The notes beneath the pieces are model-generated. The model was not told where the DNA came from and made no database searches. It saw only the letters and a list, made by a program, of their open reading frames with translations. Both the position numbers and the translations under genes were made by a program. This document shows positions 45,901 to 56,754 of a DNA stretch of 64,000 nucleotides, piece after piece. Source of the DNA: Macrotrachela quadricornifera (taxonomy: Eukaryota > Rotifera > Eurotatoria > Philodinida > Philodinidae); contig JAJEKB010021076.1 of assembly GCA_022393335.1 (NCBI GenBank), positions 121,719 through 185,718 on the forward strand, given 5' to 3'. Within the stretch, counting starts at the first letter, position 1. Each line of letters starts with the position of its first letter.

Positions 45901-48900
45901 ATTTTTCTCAGAATTTGAAACAAATTTTTTAAACACACTTCGATGAGCTTTAGCCTACCATCACAAAAAAGGATCCTGTTGAAATTTTGGGATGATATCA
46001 TTTTATTGATAGCGGCATCAAGATCGATTCTTTCCAATTCAAACTCAAAACTTAACTTTCTTTGAAATTTTCGGGAGACGTCTGAGTTTTAACAATGATA
46101 AAGAAGGGGAAATTTTGCGTCTCAGATGCTGCATAGCTCAAAGAATCAGTCATTGTGAGGTCTTTTGGAGGGAATAATGGTTTTTTATTCTGAGACTAAT
46201 GTGAGACAACTGGAGAGACTATTCACCACAAAGATATATTTTGTTAGAAATTGTGATCGTGGCCACTCGTATTTATCTGATTCAGATTTAATTAACACAT
46301 TTCATGATTTTTTGACTCACATTAAGATACAACCTGCGGATGATCCTTTTTGTGAGAGGTTTTGCTCGAAACTTGAGGTTGATAATAAATTTTTAGGCCA
46401 CCAGCTTAGTTGAAAAACGCAGGAACAGATTAACTTGAGTTTTCTATTTTCAGTGGTAATGATTCAACCTAACATAAAGGAAGAGTAATATACGTGGTAC
46501 TCTATTTACTCTCTTGAACATCTCTTTGCATTCAAATATGCTAGAAATCAGTCATTTATTCTCATCTTCATTCAATATAGTTTCTCTTCTTTGTAGTTGG
46601 CTCTTCATTTCTTCATACTCTCACTGTGATCGCACAGGAACATCAGCATTGGAATAACGATATGAGATCTTGAATACGCTGCTAAAAACTAAGCAAAAGA
46701 CTCCAAACAGTTGACATTCTATCAACTATATGCACTGGCGAATATAGTACTGCTTAACTATTCTGTTTCATGTTCGATGAGATACGTGGCACAATTTTTC
46801 TAACATTTCATGATCATGATGATCTTCATGACTCACGACCATTAATGACTTTGATTGAAAAATCTTGATAACAACAATTACTAGACAGGATTCTTTATTC
46901 GCTCGCATCAAAATTTTGAAATTTCTACAGAGGTACTTGTGTTCGACTCGTTTAGTTATGATTCTATTTGTAGCTACATCGACCTACTATGGCTACATCT
47001 CATCCTCTTTAAAGTTTGCACGACCTAGTCGATACTCCGATAACTATTATTATGAAGCTCTCCGGGTGACGATTTCTACAAGTGGCACATACACATTTAC
47101 AAGTGCCAGTACAATAGACACCTACGGCTATTTTTACGATGATCCTTTCGATCCATCCGATTCATCTGAAAATTTGATCATATCTGATGATGACAGCGAT
47201 GGTAACAGACAGTTTCGAATCACTATCACCTTGTCATCTGGAAGCACATATGTTTTGGTTGTTACAACGTCGTCAATGTGGGAAACAGGAAGTTACTCGA
47301 TCAGAGCAGTTGGCCCAGGATCAGTCACTCTAACTTCGTTTACACCATCAACCCGTAAGTCAATCTGAGTGTGTTACATTTTTTTAAATCAAAAGCAATA
47401 ACTTCCTAGGACAATCGATGAAGTCCACATTTTGAACTCAAAACATCCTCCTTAGTACTTCCTCTAATGAAAATTGGAAAGATTTATTTTTGAAATCTGT
47501 GATTTATCTGAGAACATTGAGTATGATATATTTCTGTAGAATAGTCCGATTTTCATGTAATTTCTGTATTCTGTAGCGTTTATTTCTATTTTTATTTGAT
47601 TAGCCAACTTGGACTATGATCTTCAGGTCTTCATCGATCGATTTGATGCATCGTTTTTAAATGAATACTATCTAATCATATTGAATTTTAAAAGTATATA
47701 TCGAGCAAAGACAAGTTTTTATTACTGTTTTCTTCTTTCTAAAGTAAAGCGAAACTATAGATTGATTATTTTGCTGTAGTATCGAGCAAAATTTATGAAA
47801 TACATACGATAGATCGATGCTTAAGTCTTTATACTATTGATTCTTTTTTGAAAAATAAGTTAAAAAACAAAGTAACGAGGAAACCTTTTCAGGTTACGGC
47901 CACATGTTCGCGGAGCATATGCCCGTTTGATAGATGTTTGCGAAACACTTGCTCGCAGTGTATTCAGATATGAACTAACAAAAATTTTTTTCGTTCTTTT
48001 TTCGTTGAATTCTTCTCAATGTGATCGACAAAGCTTTCTTCTTTATTTGGTCTATCTAACTACATCCGCTCTACTTTGTAACAGAATGACAAACACCTAC
48101 TTGAAGACGATTACGCAAAAGGAAAACCTGCTAATGCAGTGGATGGTTATATTGCGCACGACCTTAGTCGATGTGTATCTAATCTCTTTCTTTAGTTGAT
48201 TTCCAATGATTTATCATAAAATGAAAATGTGATATATTTTCGAAAAATAAAAAAGTAGCCGTTGTTTAATCTTTTGTTTAAGCGAGCAACTATATTTGTC
48301 GAGCATCTATCTAGCAGACATAAGTCTGTTTTTAACGATGGGATGCAAGTGTCAGCGAGCAAATGCTCGGGAGGCAAGTGGCCTAGATTCAACCTTTTCA
48401 GGTGCCCTCCCCCCCCCCATCCGATTGCAATGAATTTTGACTGTAGATAGTAAATCTTGTCCTAATAATAATCCTAAAAGAGTTTGAGTCCCTATTGAGA
48501 TTTTGCAAAACTATCAGATTTTCAATATGTCTATTTTCAAAAGATCCCTGTGTGAGACTCCAGGTACGAAAAAATCGTATTTTTGAATTTTGGTCTGAAA
48601 CTCAGCGCATACAGAGGTTTCAATTAGACTAGTTTGTGTAGAAAAATTTAGAAGTTTTAAACAAAGTCTCCCAGAGATGCGAAGCCCTCAAAAAATACAT
48701 ATTATATACACTATCTATAGAGAAGAACTTAAAATTTGAAAGTTCTATATCTCGGGAGACTTTGTTTAAAAGTTTTAAATTTTTCTACACAAACTAGTCT
48801 AATTGAAACCTCTGTATGCGCTGAGTTTCAGACCAAAACTCAAAAATACGATTTTTTCGTACCTGGAGTCTCACACAAGGATCTTTTGAAAATCTGGTAG

Positions 48901-51344
48901 TTTCGCCAAATCTCAATGGGAACCCAAACTCTGTTAAGATTATTACTAGGACAAGATTTACTATCTACAGTCAAAATTCATTGCAATTGGACGGAGGGGA
49001 GGGGGAACCTAAAAAGGTTCCCTCGTAAGTCGCACGCAAAAATTCTTCACGTTTTTTTTTCAGTATTCAGTCAGTTAGTACTGTGGGGTATATACAATGA
49101 CGCCATCGATATTACTTTGATATCTCTATGATTTTTTCATGATAAACAGTCGATTTTGATCCAAAAAAAACTCGTCATTTGATCTACCACAAAACTTCAT
49201 CAACAGAGTGTGTGCAACACAAGAGCATAACGTCACTAGCGCTCAAGAAAACTTATGCCATAAAACGATCGATTTGGGAGATATTCATGCCAGAACGATG
49301 TATCCTGTGTTCAGATCGTGTCATAATCGATAAGATAGTAGTCATCTGAGCGCATATTATACTAATCACTTCTTGTTCAAGATAAATTTTCGACATTTCC
49401 TCCCTGACAACAGCTGAAACTATTCCTTTGAAAGACAAACATGAAACACTAATTAGCTTGTTCTCTCATAGTACGTGTAATAAAGATCGTCTCTGTATCA
49501 TCTGAATGAGTAAGGAGCGATAGAACAAATAAATTCGACATTTTAGCAAAAAATGCCATGATTTCATTCAACTATATATTTTACAAAATGTACCCTAAAA
49601 CAGAAACTATTAGAAAAGCGAAGGAATCTCAATCATGCAGATTTGCAAAGTGTGGTTTTTTTAAATTGTTTCTCAGCAGGAAAAGCATTGCAATTGTTAC
49701 AAAATGGTATTCTCAGCTCCAAGTACATTGCCAAAAATCGCTAAAAAACATTAAAGGACATAAGTCTGATGAAAGAGTTTGTTTTGCGATAGTGAGCGTT
49801 TTCTTAATATTAAGCTTCAGTCTTCACGATGAAAAATCACACAGGTATCGATAAACACGACATTGACGATAATCTTTATACCGTATAGTTTATATATAAT
49901 TCACGCACAGAAGACAGCGGATATTGGCATCAATACTTGAATATTTGTTAAAACAACTCTACATTCTCATAGGAAGACGTCTTTTTTTTGAAAATTGCTA
50001 AATATAGAAATAAAAGATTTTAACTATTGCACACTAAACTATATTTAAAAAAGAAAAAATTGCACTTATAAGAATATAGTGATCGATAAATAGAACTACA
50101 TTTATTGAGAAATGGCAAATTATGTCTTTGTGCCTCTTCAAGCAAAGTTTTAGCATGATTATTAATACAAAAAAAGATCTTTGATAAGACTTGTATTGTG
50201 AGATTATAAAAAGTGATTTAGTATGAGTTGAAAGAATTGGAGTTCTGGATAGAAGACGAAATTAAAATGCTGCCTTTCGAACTCTTGAAGTAGAATTTGG
50301 GTATAAAACAAATTTTTTATGTTGAATCAATTTAATGGCTCTTATTCTCTTTATTTATAGTTCGAATCTGCAGAAGTGGGTTAGTTTTTCAATTCACATT
50401 GTGAGTGAACGATCAGAGACTTTTTATATCTCCTAGTTGAATATCTACTGTCAGTATTACTGTTCGAAGCATAGCCACTTTCCGCAACTCAACTAATAAT
50501 AATTTTTATGTCTCTCTGTTCTTGTCATTTAACAATACGAGTCTCCGCATTCCAAATCATATAACATTCGGACCGAGTCTTATTGCTGTCCTCGAAAACG
50601 TTTGATTCTTTAAGAAAATTTCCCTAAAGCCTATAAACAATAGATATCGCGTACAAAATTATTTTCCTATCAGAAGATGACACTTCTAGCTTAAAAAAGC
50701 TGTGTCGTGCAATCTCTGCGCGATTAAAATTCTGAAATATGATGAGACTGCGTACATTGTATACCAGATATCTAGAGTTTGTCCAAATAAGTGACGACCA
50801 CTGTCTGTAATGTAGATTGTGTTTCATAAAAGTAAGTTGTTAGGAGCTAAATTCTCGTAAATCTTTTTCTCTGGTTCTGTCATGCTTTAGGTCTCATTTT
50901 TCCTCTTAACTTTTCAAGATATTTCGGATGACTTCGATAAAAATCTTCCTTTTACCTAATATAATTAATTATGTCTGTTTCATCATTTGCATGCCTTTTT
51001 TATATTTTTTTGTGCCTTAACTAGCTAGCAAAACGAAGAAGATAGCATTAGCTGTGGGTATTAGTGTTGGTTGTGTTATCCTGCTTCTGTTTCTTATTGC
51101 TTTTATTCGTGTTCGCCAAAAACACCAACAAGCAGCTTTAAGACTACGAAACATGCAAGTGCCACGCAATCAAACTGCACAGGCACATACTTATCCTTTA
51201 ACATCTGTCAATCAAAATAGATCAGAAGCAAATGCAGTGCAAATGCCTCATCCATTTTCAATACCCACAGCATACGTCAATCATGTGGAAGAACCTCCTC
51301 CAGCTTATGATTCACTTAATTCATCTTTTAAACCACAAAATTGA
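42527..51344 (+). CDS. Large spliced gene: single-pass membrane protein with three duplicated extracellular domains and a PPxY tail
   Basis: Four plus-strand exons join in one frame: 42527-42973, 44491-44892, 46974-47354 and 51025-51344. Every junction is phase 1, and each of the first three exons encodes one copy of the same domain of about 130 residues. Its pattern is YYYEA(I/L).V..S.SGTYTF.S.S..DTYGY.Y...F.P....NL..SDDD..G..QFRI...L..G.TYVLV.TTYSP..TG..SI...GP. The last exon gives a transmembrane segment and a cytoplasmic tail. The domain resembles an abundant bdelloid repeat of unknown function; a beta-sandwich is my guess. Upstream exons with the start codon and signal are not identified. 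Introns of 1.5-3.7 kb contain MITEs, a foldback, poly-G and duplicated intron segments. A surface adhesion or recognition role is an inference from architecture only. Confidence 0.7.
43010..43236. mobile_element. Short piggyBac-like MITE
   Basis: The left tip CCCTTTCAGTCCTGGCGGCG follows TTAA (43006-43009). The right tip GCCGCCGAAACTGAAATGG is followed by TTGA, a one-base-altered TTAA. The interior is itself palindromic (GTACAATGTGCGGAATTAAA and its near inverse at about 43165-43190). It lies just inside the first intron of the repeat-domain gene. Confidence 0.75.
43954..43975 (+). repeat. Run of 22 G
   Basis: Twenty-two consecutive G residues lie within the intron between exons A and B. Such a run can form G-quadruplex structures and is prone to length variation and assembly error. 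Confidence 0.9.
44491..44892 (+). CDS. Repeat-domain exon B
   Basis: Acceptor CGATATATTTAG|TG and donor AGCC|GTGAGT, phase 1-1, 402 bp. The core reads 'TYYYSAIEVTAYTSGTYIFT', 'SLDTYGYFYSNSFEP', 'LVTSDDDGNGDRQFRISVSL' and 'YILVVTTYNPRETGYISIRA'. It is closest to exon C. Confidence 0.85.
46974..47354 (+). CDS. Repeat-domain exon C
   Basis: The acceptor was chosen at CTATTTGTAG|CT because only this site gives phase 1 and a pyrimidine-rich tract; the donor is ACCC|GTAAGT; 381 bp. The core reads 'NYYYEALRVTISTSGTYTFT', 'TIDTYGYFYDDPFDPSD', 'LIISDDDSDGNRQFRITITL' and 'YVLVVTTSSMWETGSYSIRA'. The open frame extends upstream through the intron by chance. Confidence 0.85.
48391..49019. mobile_element. 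Foldback MITE in the last intron
   Basis: The arms about 48391-48690 and 48755-49019 are inverted copies with few differences (TCTCACACAAGGATC versus GATCCCTGTGTGAGA, AAACTAGTCTAATTG and its inverse). C-rich and G-rich tracts lie near the ends, and a short tip AACCTTTT/AAAAAGGTT is present. It has no coding content. Confidence 0.85.
49020..51024. other. Intron with a diverged copy of an earlier intron segment
   Basis: The segment 50690-50765 (GCTTAAAAAAGCTGTGTCGTGC..) matches 43690-43770 (GCTTGAAAAAGCTTTCAGCGC..) in the first intron, continuing through GATTAAAA, TGAAA and ATGATGA words. This supports tandem duplication of exon plus intron units. No further domain exon could be found here. 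Confidence 0.5.
51025..51344 (+). CDS. Transmembrane and cytoplasmic-tail exon D
   Basis: The acceptor CCTTAACTAG|CT gives phase 1 and 'SKTKKIALAVGISVGCVILL', then 'LFLIAFIRVRQKHQQ': a hydrophobic span followed by basic residues, the topology of a type I membrane protein. The tail of about 75 residues is rich in Q, N and P and ends near 'VEEPPPAYDSLNSS', which contains a PPxY motif (PPAY) that in other proteins binds WW domains of Nedd4-type ligases. The stop is TGA at 51342-51344. Confidence 0.8.
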
Positions 51345-51748
51345 AACAAGTTCTAACCTGTCGAGAAGAACAATTATAACAAAGTTTCTATTTTATTCAA
51401 ATTTACATGATTGTCAAAACAAGCTTCGATATTCTGTAATTTAATTTTTTAATGTCTCTTACATGTTCTTGTGTTAATCGTGATCTATCAGCAAATATAA
51501 TCATAAAATGAATTCTTCTTGTTGCATATGAGAATACAGTTGAATTGGACAAGCACATCAGTCTTCTTCTCATATCTAAATTCAACTCATCTAGATTTTC
51601 ATGATGTTCATTAGATCTTTTATTGGTTAATCAAATTGAGTCTACTTACTTGTTTATTGTTCAGTGGTAGAGAAGAATTTTTCACTTTCCCTTCGATAGT
51701 TCAATATTTCTTTTAGCATGACAACTTTCTTTAGCACATTGGGCATGA

Positions 51749-51770
51749 TGGGACCCACCGGTGGGTCCCA
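51749..51770. repeat. Perfect 22-bp palindrome near the piggyBac 3' end
   Basis: TGGGACCCACC is followed by its exact reverse complement, about 110 bp beyond the C-terminal codons of the piggyBac relic. Subterminal palindromes of this kind are plausible as transposase-binding sites. TTTAGCACATTGGGC just outside may be the decayed end with its TTAA. Confidence 0.6.
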
Positions 51771-51880
51771 CTTATTTTGAAACAAGAAATATAATAGAAA
51801 AACACCTTTTTCCAATTGTTTTCTTAGAGGCTAGACATTATGTGTCATCAGTTCTGCCTCTAATACTATTTAATTATTTG

Positions 51881-52955
51881 TTACATAGTGAGATGTTTCT
51901 CATTAAAACAGTCAGGACAAAAAGTTTTTATTCGTTTTGCAGCTGCATGACCGGTTTCTTTTGATTGTTGTTGTTGCCTGATTTTCTCATAGCAACCAGC
52001 ACAACATTTTCGAACACCACGACCAAATCCTACTTTCTCTTCGAGCTTATGATCAGCTAGTTTGCGCTTCATTTGACCTATTGGCTTTTGTCTCGGACCC
52101 AGTTTTAGCTTCTCGAATGGCATGTCAAGTAGTAAAGATCGGACGAGACTTTTTCGAAACTGTAAAATGGACACTTTGCTTGCCGCGTAGTTTTCCTTGT
52201 ATATCAAATAGCTATTTACTATTGCTGTGCTAAAGACTAATTCAAATGCCACCTTTCGGTACCATTTTATTGACCTCCTTAGACACGTATAGTATGCTGA
52301 TAACTGATCAGATAAATGAGTATCTTGTCTTCCTTTGTTATAATCTAATACAGCTTGTGACTTCATGATACGCTCCTTTTTACGATTGGTTTCTCCTGTG
52401 TTCACCACAGTTACTGAATGTGATGGCTTCGTCGATATCATCAAGACATCCTTTTTGTCTTTCCAAACGATCAACTTTACACCATCTTTATTATGGATCC
52501 CATAAGCTTCACCGTGTTTAAGGTTTTTCTGAAGAACTTTGCTTCCCGATTCGGCACGATTATTTCTTAGTGTTCTGATAAGACAAGTGTCATGTTTCAA
52601 CAAATGTTTTGCAAAAGGAAATACTGGTAAAGAAGTTGTCAACTACTATAGTTCGATAACATCTTTCAAGGGCATCCAATATATTCATTACTACTCCTTG
52701 GGCATGCTTATGACTAGCTATAGAATCTTGCTGACCAGTATAAATCACGTAATTCCAAGTATATCCATTGTTAGCTGCTAACTAGTACATTTTCACGCCG
52801 TATTTGTGTACTTATCCAGGAATATATTGTTTGAACAACAATCTACTTCGTCATGGTATCATAGTTTCGTCGAATGCAACAACTGAGGCAGACATATATA
52901 CTGCCGAAAACTTCGCTTCCAGTAAATCCAATAATGGTCCTAACGTGAGTAGCCT
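51881..52955 (-). pseudogene. piggyBac transposase relic (C-terminal two thirds)
   Basis: The minus-strand reading begins within 'DRLLTLGPLLDLLEAKFSA' and contains 'VVAFDETMIP' (first catalytic Asp), 'LFKQYIPG.VHKYGVKMY' with in-frame stops, 'GYTWNYVIYTGQQDS' and 'ALERCYRTIVVDN' (second Asp). After a one-base frameshift it continues 'LPVFPFAKHLLKHD', 'GTHLSDQLSAYY'-like 'DTHLSDQLSAYYTCLRRSIK' and a C-terminal cysteine-rich domain 'CCAGCYEK...KRIKTFCPDC'. This is the DDE_Tnp_1_7/PGBD layout. Two or more nonsense codons and the frameshift disable it, and the N-terminus is lost where the foldback at 53004 begins. When active, such enzymes excise and insert at TTAA and could have moved the MITEs at 34432 and 43010. 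Confidence 0.85.
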
Positions 52956-53614
52956 ATCCTGGTTTGAATTTTTGTTAGCGTGGTTCGAAAAATGCCAAAA
53001 GGACAGGGTCGGATAAGGGCCCTTTTTGGCCCACTATACACCGATCTCCCATACACATTTTCTGAGATTTCAAAGCTGCCTACCAAATGCAGTGAGAAAC
53101 GGCAATTACAACGGTACCAGATTTTACCCATGTCTGATGTATTTTATAGCAGTAACACTCGGTTTTCTGAGAAGTATTTTTGCTAAAAACCGAAAAATTC
53201 GGGCAAATTGAGGCCCTGATTATTTTTGTTGGAAAACAATCAAAACCTTCACTGAATCCCAATATTTTGGGCTCAATCGAAAGGTCTCTTCGCGCTGCGC
53301 ATCCTAGTAGCAAATTGTGCTCCCACAAGTGAACATCTTGCTGAAAACAAACGGTGACAATCGAAAGAAGCAAGAAAATCGCAAGTTACTCATAACCACT
53401 TGTGACTGAAATCAAGTGTACAAGATAGAGCTTTGGACTCTCGAGATCAACGTCATTCGAAGCGGTTTTTCGAGAGCTACAAGATGCACCAGTTAGTTTT
53501 TATCTGAAGACCGTATTTGGAGGACAAAAGCTAAAAATCTCTGAAAAATCATTAAAAAAAACCGTCTTTCTCGAGAAGTAGCACTTTCCAGCTGTCTAGA
53601 TCAGTCAGTATTAG

Positions 53615-53815
53615 TCAAGGGGGAAAAAGCAGACTTCTGTACTTCCGAAGTACAGAAGTACAGAGAATTACAGGGAATTACAGAGAAGTATAGAGAAGTA
53701 CAAAGAAGTACGAAGAATTACAGGGAAGCACGAGAACTACAGAGAAGTATAGGAAAGTACGTAGAAGTACAGAAAAGTGCAAGAAGCACAGAAGTCTGCT
53801 TTTCCCTCCTTGGGC
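53615..53815. mobile_element. Nested 201-bp MITE made of ACAGAGAAGT-type repeats
   Basis: Terminal inverted repeats GGGAAAAAGCAGACTTCTG and CAGAAGTCTGCTTTTCCC enclose a degenerate tandem array of ACAGAGAAGT-like 9-11-bp units. TTAG is present on both sides (53611-53614 and 53816-53819), while the uninterrupted opposite arm has TTAG once (complement at 54787-54790). The target duplication is thus directly visible. Confidence 0.85.
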
Positions 53816-54211
53816 TTAGCGCGTTTCCACATAAATAATACCTCATTCGATGTAGTTTCTCACGCTCTACAATGTGAAACGCCCAACATTTATGAACCTA
53901 TTGAAGTGCTTATCTGTTGGTTATGTAACTGAGATGTACTGGATTCAATGGGGGGTAGATATCAATCGTACTCATGTTAACATTTGGGCACCTCAAATGT
54001 TCGCGCTGCGTTACTAATGCAACTTTTCGAAAGAGCGCTCCGAGGGCATGTCGGCTGATTCCAGGAAACCACAGTGGAAAAAACACGATGTCTGGATGGT
54101 CCTCCTTCCTACCTTGTCAAAAGACGATATTTAAAATATTTGCTCGGTAATGCAAAGCATTTTTGAATCGACAAAAGTGTTGAACTTTTTCTGTCACTAA
54201 ATTACCAGGTC

Positions 54212-54618
54212 GCGGAAGCAACGGGCTACATCGAAGAATATTTTAAACCGTCGGTCTTGGAGGATGAAGAACTAGAATTCGTCGTTGAGCTCTGTTCTGC
54301 TCAGACTGATCTAGCTCGAATTCGATTCGCTTCATGACATTCAAGCAGCAAAACCTATATGATAACGGTGCAACTCGACAAGGATGATGACACCGATCCT
54401 ATAAAAGACTGCTTTTGCACATTTTTTTGGGGAGTTTCCGAATAATTGCATGCTGTGCACATATGCCTGCACTTATTTGGCATCTAGGTTTTTGTCGTGG
54501 CGAAATAGATGGTGCATCTCATCCACTCTTCGCTACCGACTTGATCCGTTCCATCGAAGACTTCATTCAATATTCAACAACCGAGGGGAGCGACGAAGAA
54601 CCATCTGACACTGAATAA
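54212..54618 (+). pseudogene. SWIM zinc-finger gene tail inside the foldback spacer
   Basis: After a possible acceptor TTACCAG|G the frame reads 'VAEATGYIEEYFKPSVLEDE', 'FVVELCSAQTDLARIRF', a stop, 'HSSSKTYMITVQLDKDDDTD' and 'PIKDCFC'. After a one-base shift come 'IIACCAHMPALIWHLGFCRG', 'HPLFATDLIRSIEDFI' and the end 'TTEGSDEEPSDTE' with TAA. C-x-C...C-x-H followed by an aromatic helix is the SWIM zinc-finger pattern found in MULE transposases and some host proteins. AATAAA follows at about 54672. One nonsense codon and one frameshift disable it. Confidence 0.55.
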
Positions 54619-54668
54619 CTTTTAACCCATAATGATACATAACCTCATGATCAATGTATGCTCAACTC

Positions 54669-54677
54669 CTAATAAAG
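54669..54677 (+). terminator. Poly(A) signal AATAAA
   Basis: CCTAATAAAGAAAC lies about 50 bp after the stop codon of the SWIM-type coding tail, the same arrangement as in the foldback at 8097. Confidence 0.45.
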
Positions 54678-55401
54678 AAACACGATTCAAAGCGATACGT
54701 TTAAGACTAACCTAACACCCGAACAGTACAGCGTTGTAGAGCGTGAGAAACTACATCGAATGAGGTATAATTCATGTGGAAACGAGCTAATCCTGACTAA
54801 TCTAGATAGCTGAAAAGAAGTGCTACTTCTCGAGAAAGACGGTTTTTTTAATGATTTTTCAGAGATGTTTAGCTTTTGTCCCCCAAAATACGGTCTTCAA
54901 ATGAAAACTAATTAGTGCATCTCGTAGCTCTCAAAAAACCGCTTCGAATGACGTCGATCTCGAGAGTCCAGAGCTCTATCTTGTAGACTTCATTTCAGTC
55001 ACAAGTGGTTATGAGTAACTTGCGATTTTCTCGCTTCTTTCGGTTGTCACCGTTTATTTTCAGCAAGATGTTGACTTGTGAGAGCACAATTTGCTACTAT
55101 GTTGTGCAGTGCAAAGAGACCTTTCGATTGAGCCCAAAATGTTGGGATTCAATGAAGGTTTTGATTGTTTTGCAACAAAAATAATCAGGGCCTCAATTTG
55201 CCCGAATTTTTCGATTTTTAGCAAAAATACTTCTCAGAAAACTGAGTGTTACTGCTACAAAATACATCAGACGTGGGTAAAATCTGGTACCGTTGTAATC
55301 GCCGTTTCTCACTGCATTTGGTAGGCAGATTTGAAATCTCAGAAAATGTGTATGCGATATCGGTATATAGTGAGCCAAAAAAGGCCCTTATCCGACCCTA
55401 T

Positions 55402-56754
55402 CTTTTCAATATAACTATATCACTCGTCAAATATTTTACTCGAACCCAGATCAGTCATTTTTCTGTACGATTTCATAAATTTTTTGACTTATATTGGTCA
55501 TATGTGAAATACTTCACAAGACAAAATTGAAATTCTTTTGTTTTGAAAACCCATACTAACTTTTTATTGTATAAAAATATGGCAAAGAAAATCTAAGTTT
55601 TACCTTTTTCTGACAATGAATGACAAAGACAAAATATTCTTTTCATGAATGTAGAGCATTTTTATACTAAAAACACAGTTAACCATATGTTATTCCTACC
55701 AACAGTTAAAAACTCGCATTCACCATCTCTTCTCAAGAAAAATAATAATATATTGTTACCTATGAGACTTGAGAAAACTTTTTTTAAGTTATAAAGCATC
55801 TGTATATCGGGTTGTTGCCAGTTTTCTTTATTTATTTATTTGTTTATGTGATAGAATACAAAGCATTTATGTACGTCAATGTGAATTGTTTTTTTTTCTT
55901 GACGCGTGTATCCAAGGTATCAATTTCCTCCCTGTCGCTCTGTTCACAAGGATGGAAAACCACTAAAATCCTCATCACAACATAAAATGAAAATATCAAG
56001 ATGGAATCGTCAATTTTTTATTTTCTTCTTACTCATATTTCTCTTTCATGGGCGTGTATGAGTAGTTTTTGGGCTCATCTCTTTTCCTAAAGTATGTGTT
56101 CTACACTATGACTAACAGAAATAATTAAATATTCGATGAATTATATGTCTACATAAGGAGAGAGTTGGTAAATGTTTATAAAGGTTTCTTTATAGTAAAC
56201 TCATTCATGGCTTCTTTTGAATAGATCTTCTGCTTTTATTTTAATAGTTGAAGCAAAACATTTCTTAAAAATTCAATAGGACGAAGAAGGACAGTATACT
56301 TCGAAGCAGTCCACTAGCTTATTAAACACCATTATTGAATCTAACAATCGCGTTTTTTTTCCAATTACCATAAAAAATGAAACCGTTATATTTGCAAGAC
56401 TTAAATCTATGAATTAAAAACAATATAGAAAAATAGAAAAATAACTACTGATATATATAATAACAAGCCATTCAATCACATATAACTGATTTTTAATAAA
56501 TTGATATTGTGAAATGTTCTGAATTGCAGTTGAATATTCTTTTAAAATTTGTATGGAGTTTCCTATATGCATAACGTACCGATGTAAGACCAGTATAAGC
56601 TGCTATCTTAAAATTGTTTGTGTAGATTCTGGTGTTCTATCCAATAATACAAAACAATCAAACATAAGAAACTAAGTAACCATCTGAGTATACAATTTCA
56701 ACAATGGAAGATAAAAAAATTTAAAAGTTTACAACTGTACAAAGTGTGTACAAA
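55402..56754. other. Non-coding, no clear feature
   Basis: AT-rich sequence. piggyBac coding sequence does not visibly resume beyond the foldback. Short open frames only. Confidence 0.4.

Larger units (their letters stand above)
53004..55401. mobile_element. 2.4-kb foldback element with 650-bp arms
   Basis: The arms about 53004-53880 (including a nested insertion) and 54730-55401 are inverted copies with roughly 93-95% identity by eye; the tips are AGGGTCGGATAAGGGCC and its inverse. The spacer (about 53880-54730) carries coding sequence with a SWIM zinc finger. The right arm lacks the 201-bp nested element present in the left arm. Confidence 0.9.

Noticed and set aside
46165..46413. 82-codon plus-strand open frame between exons B and C
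   Set aside because: It lacks the repeat-domain pattern, has no phase-1 acceptor that fits, and would break the frame of the gene.
48916..49131. 71-codon open frame
   Set aside because: It spans the right arm of the foldback at 48391-49019 and has no coding features.
53620..53810. Tandem ACAGAGAAGT units as an independent microsatellite
   Set aside because: They are enclosed by clear terminal inverted repeats with a target duplication, so they are the body of a MITE.
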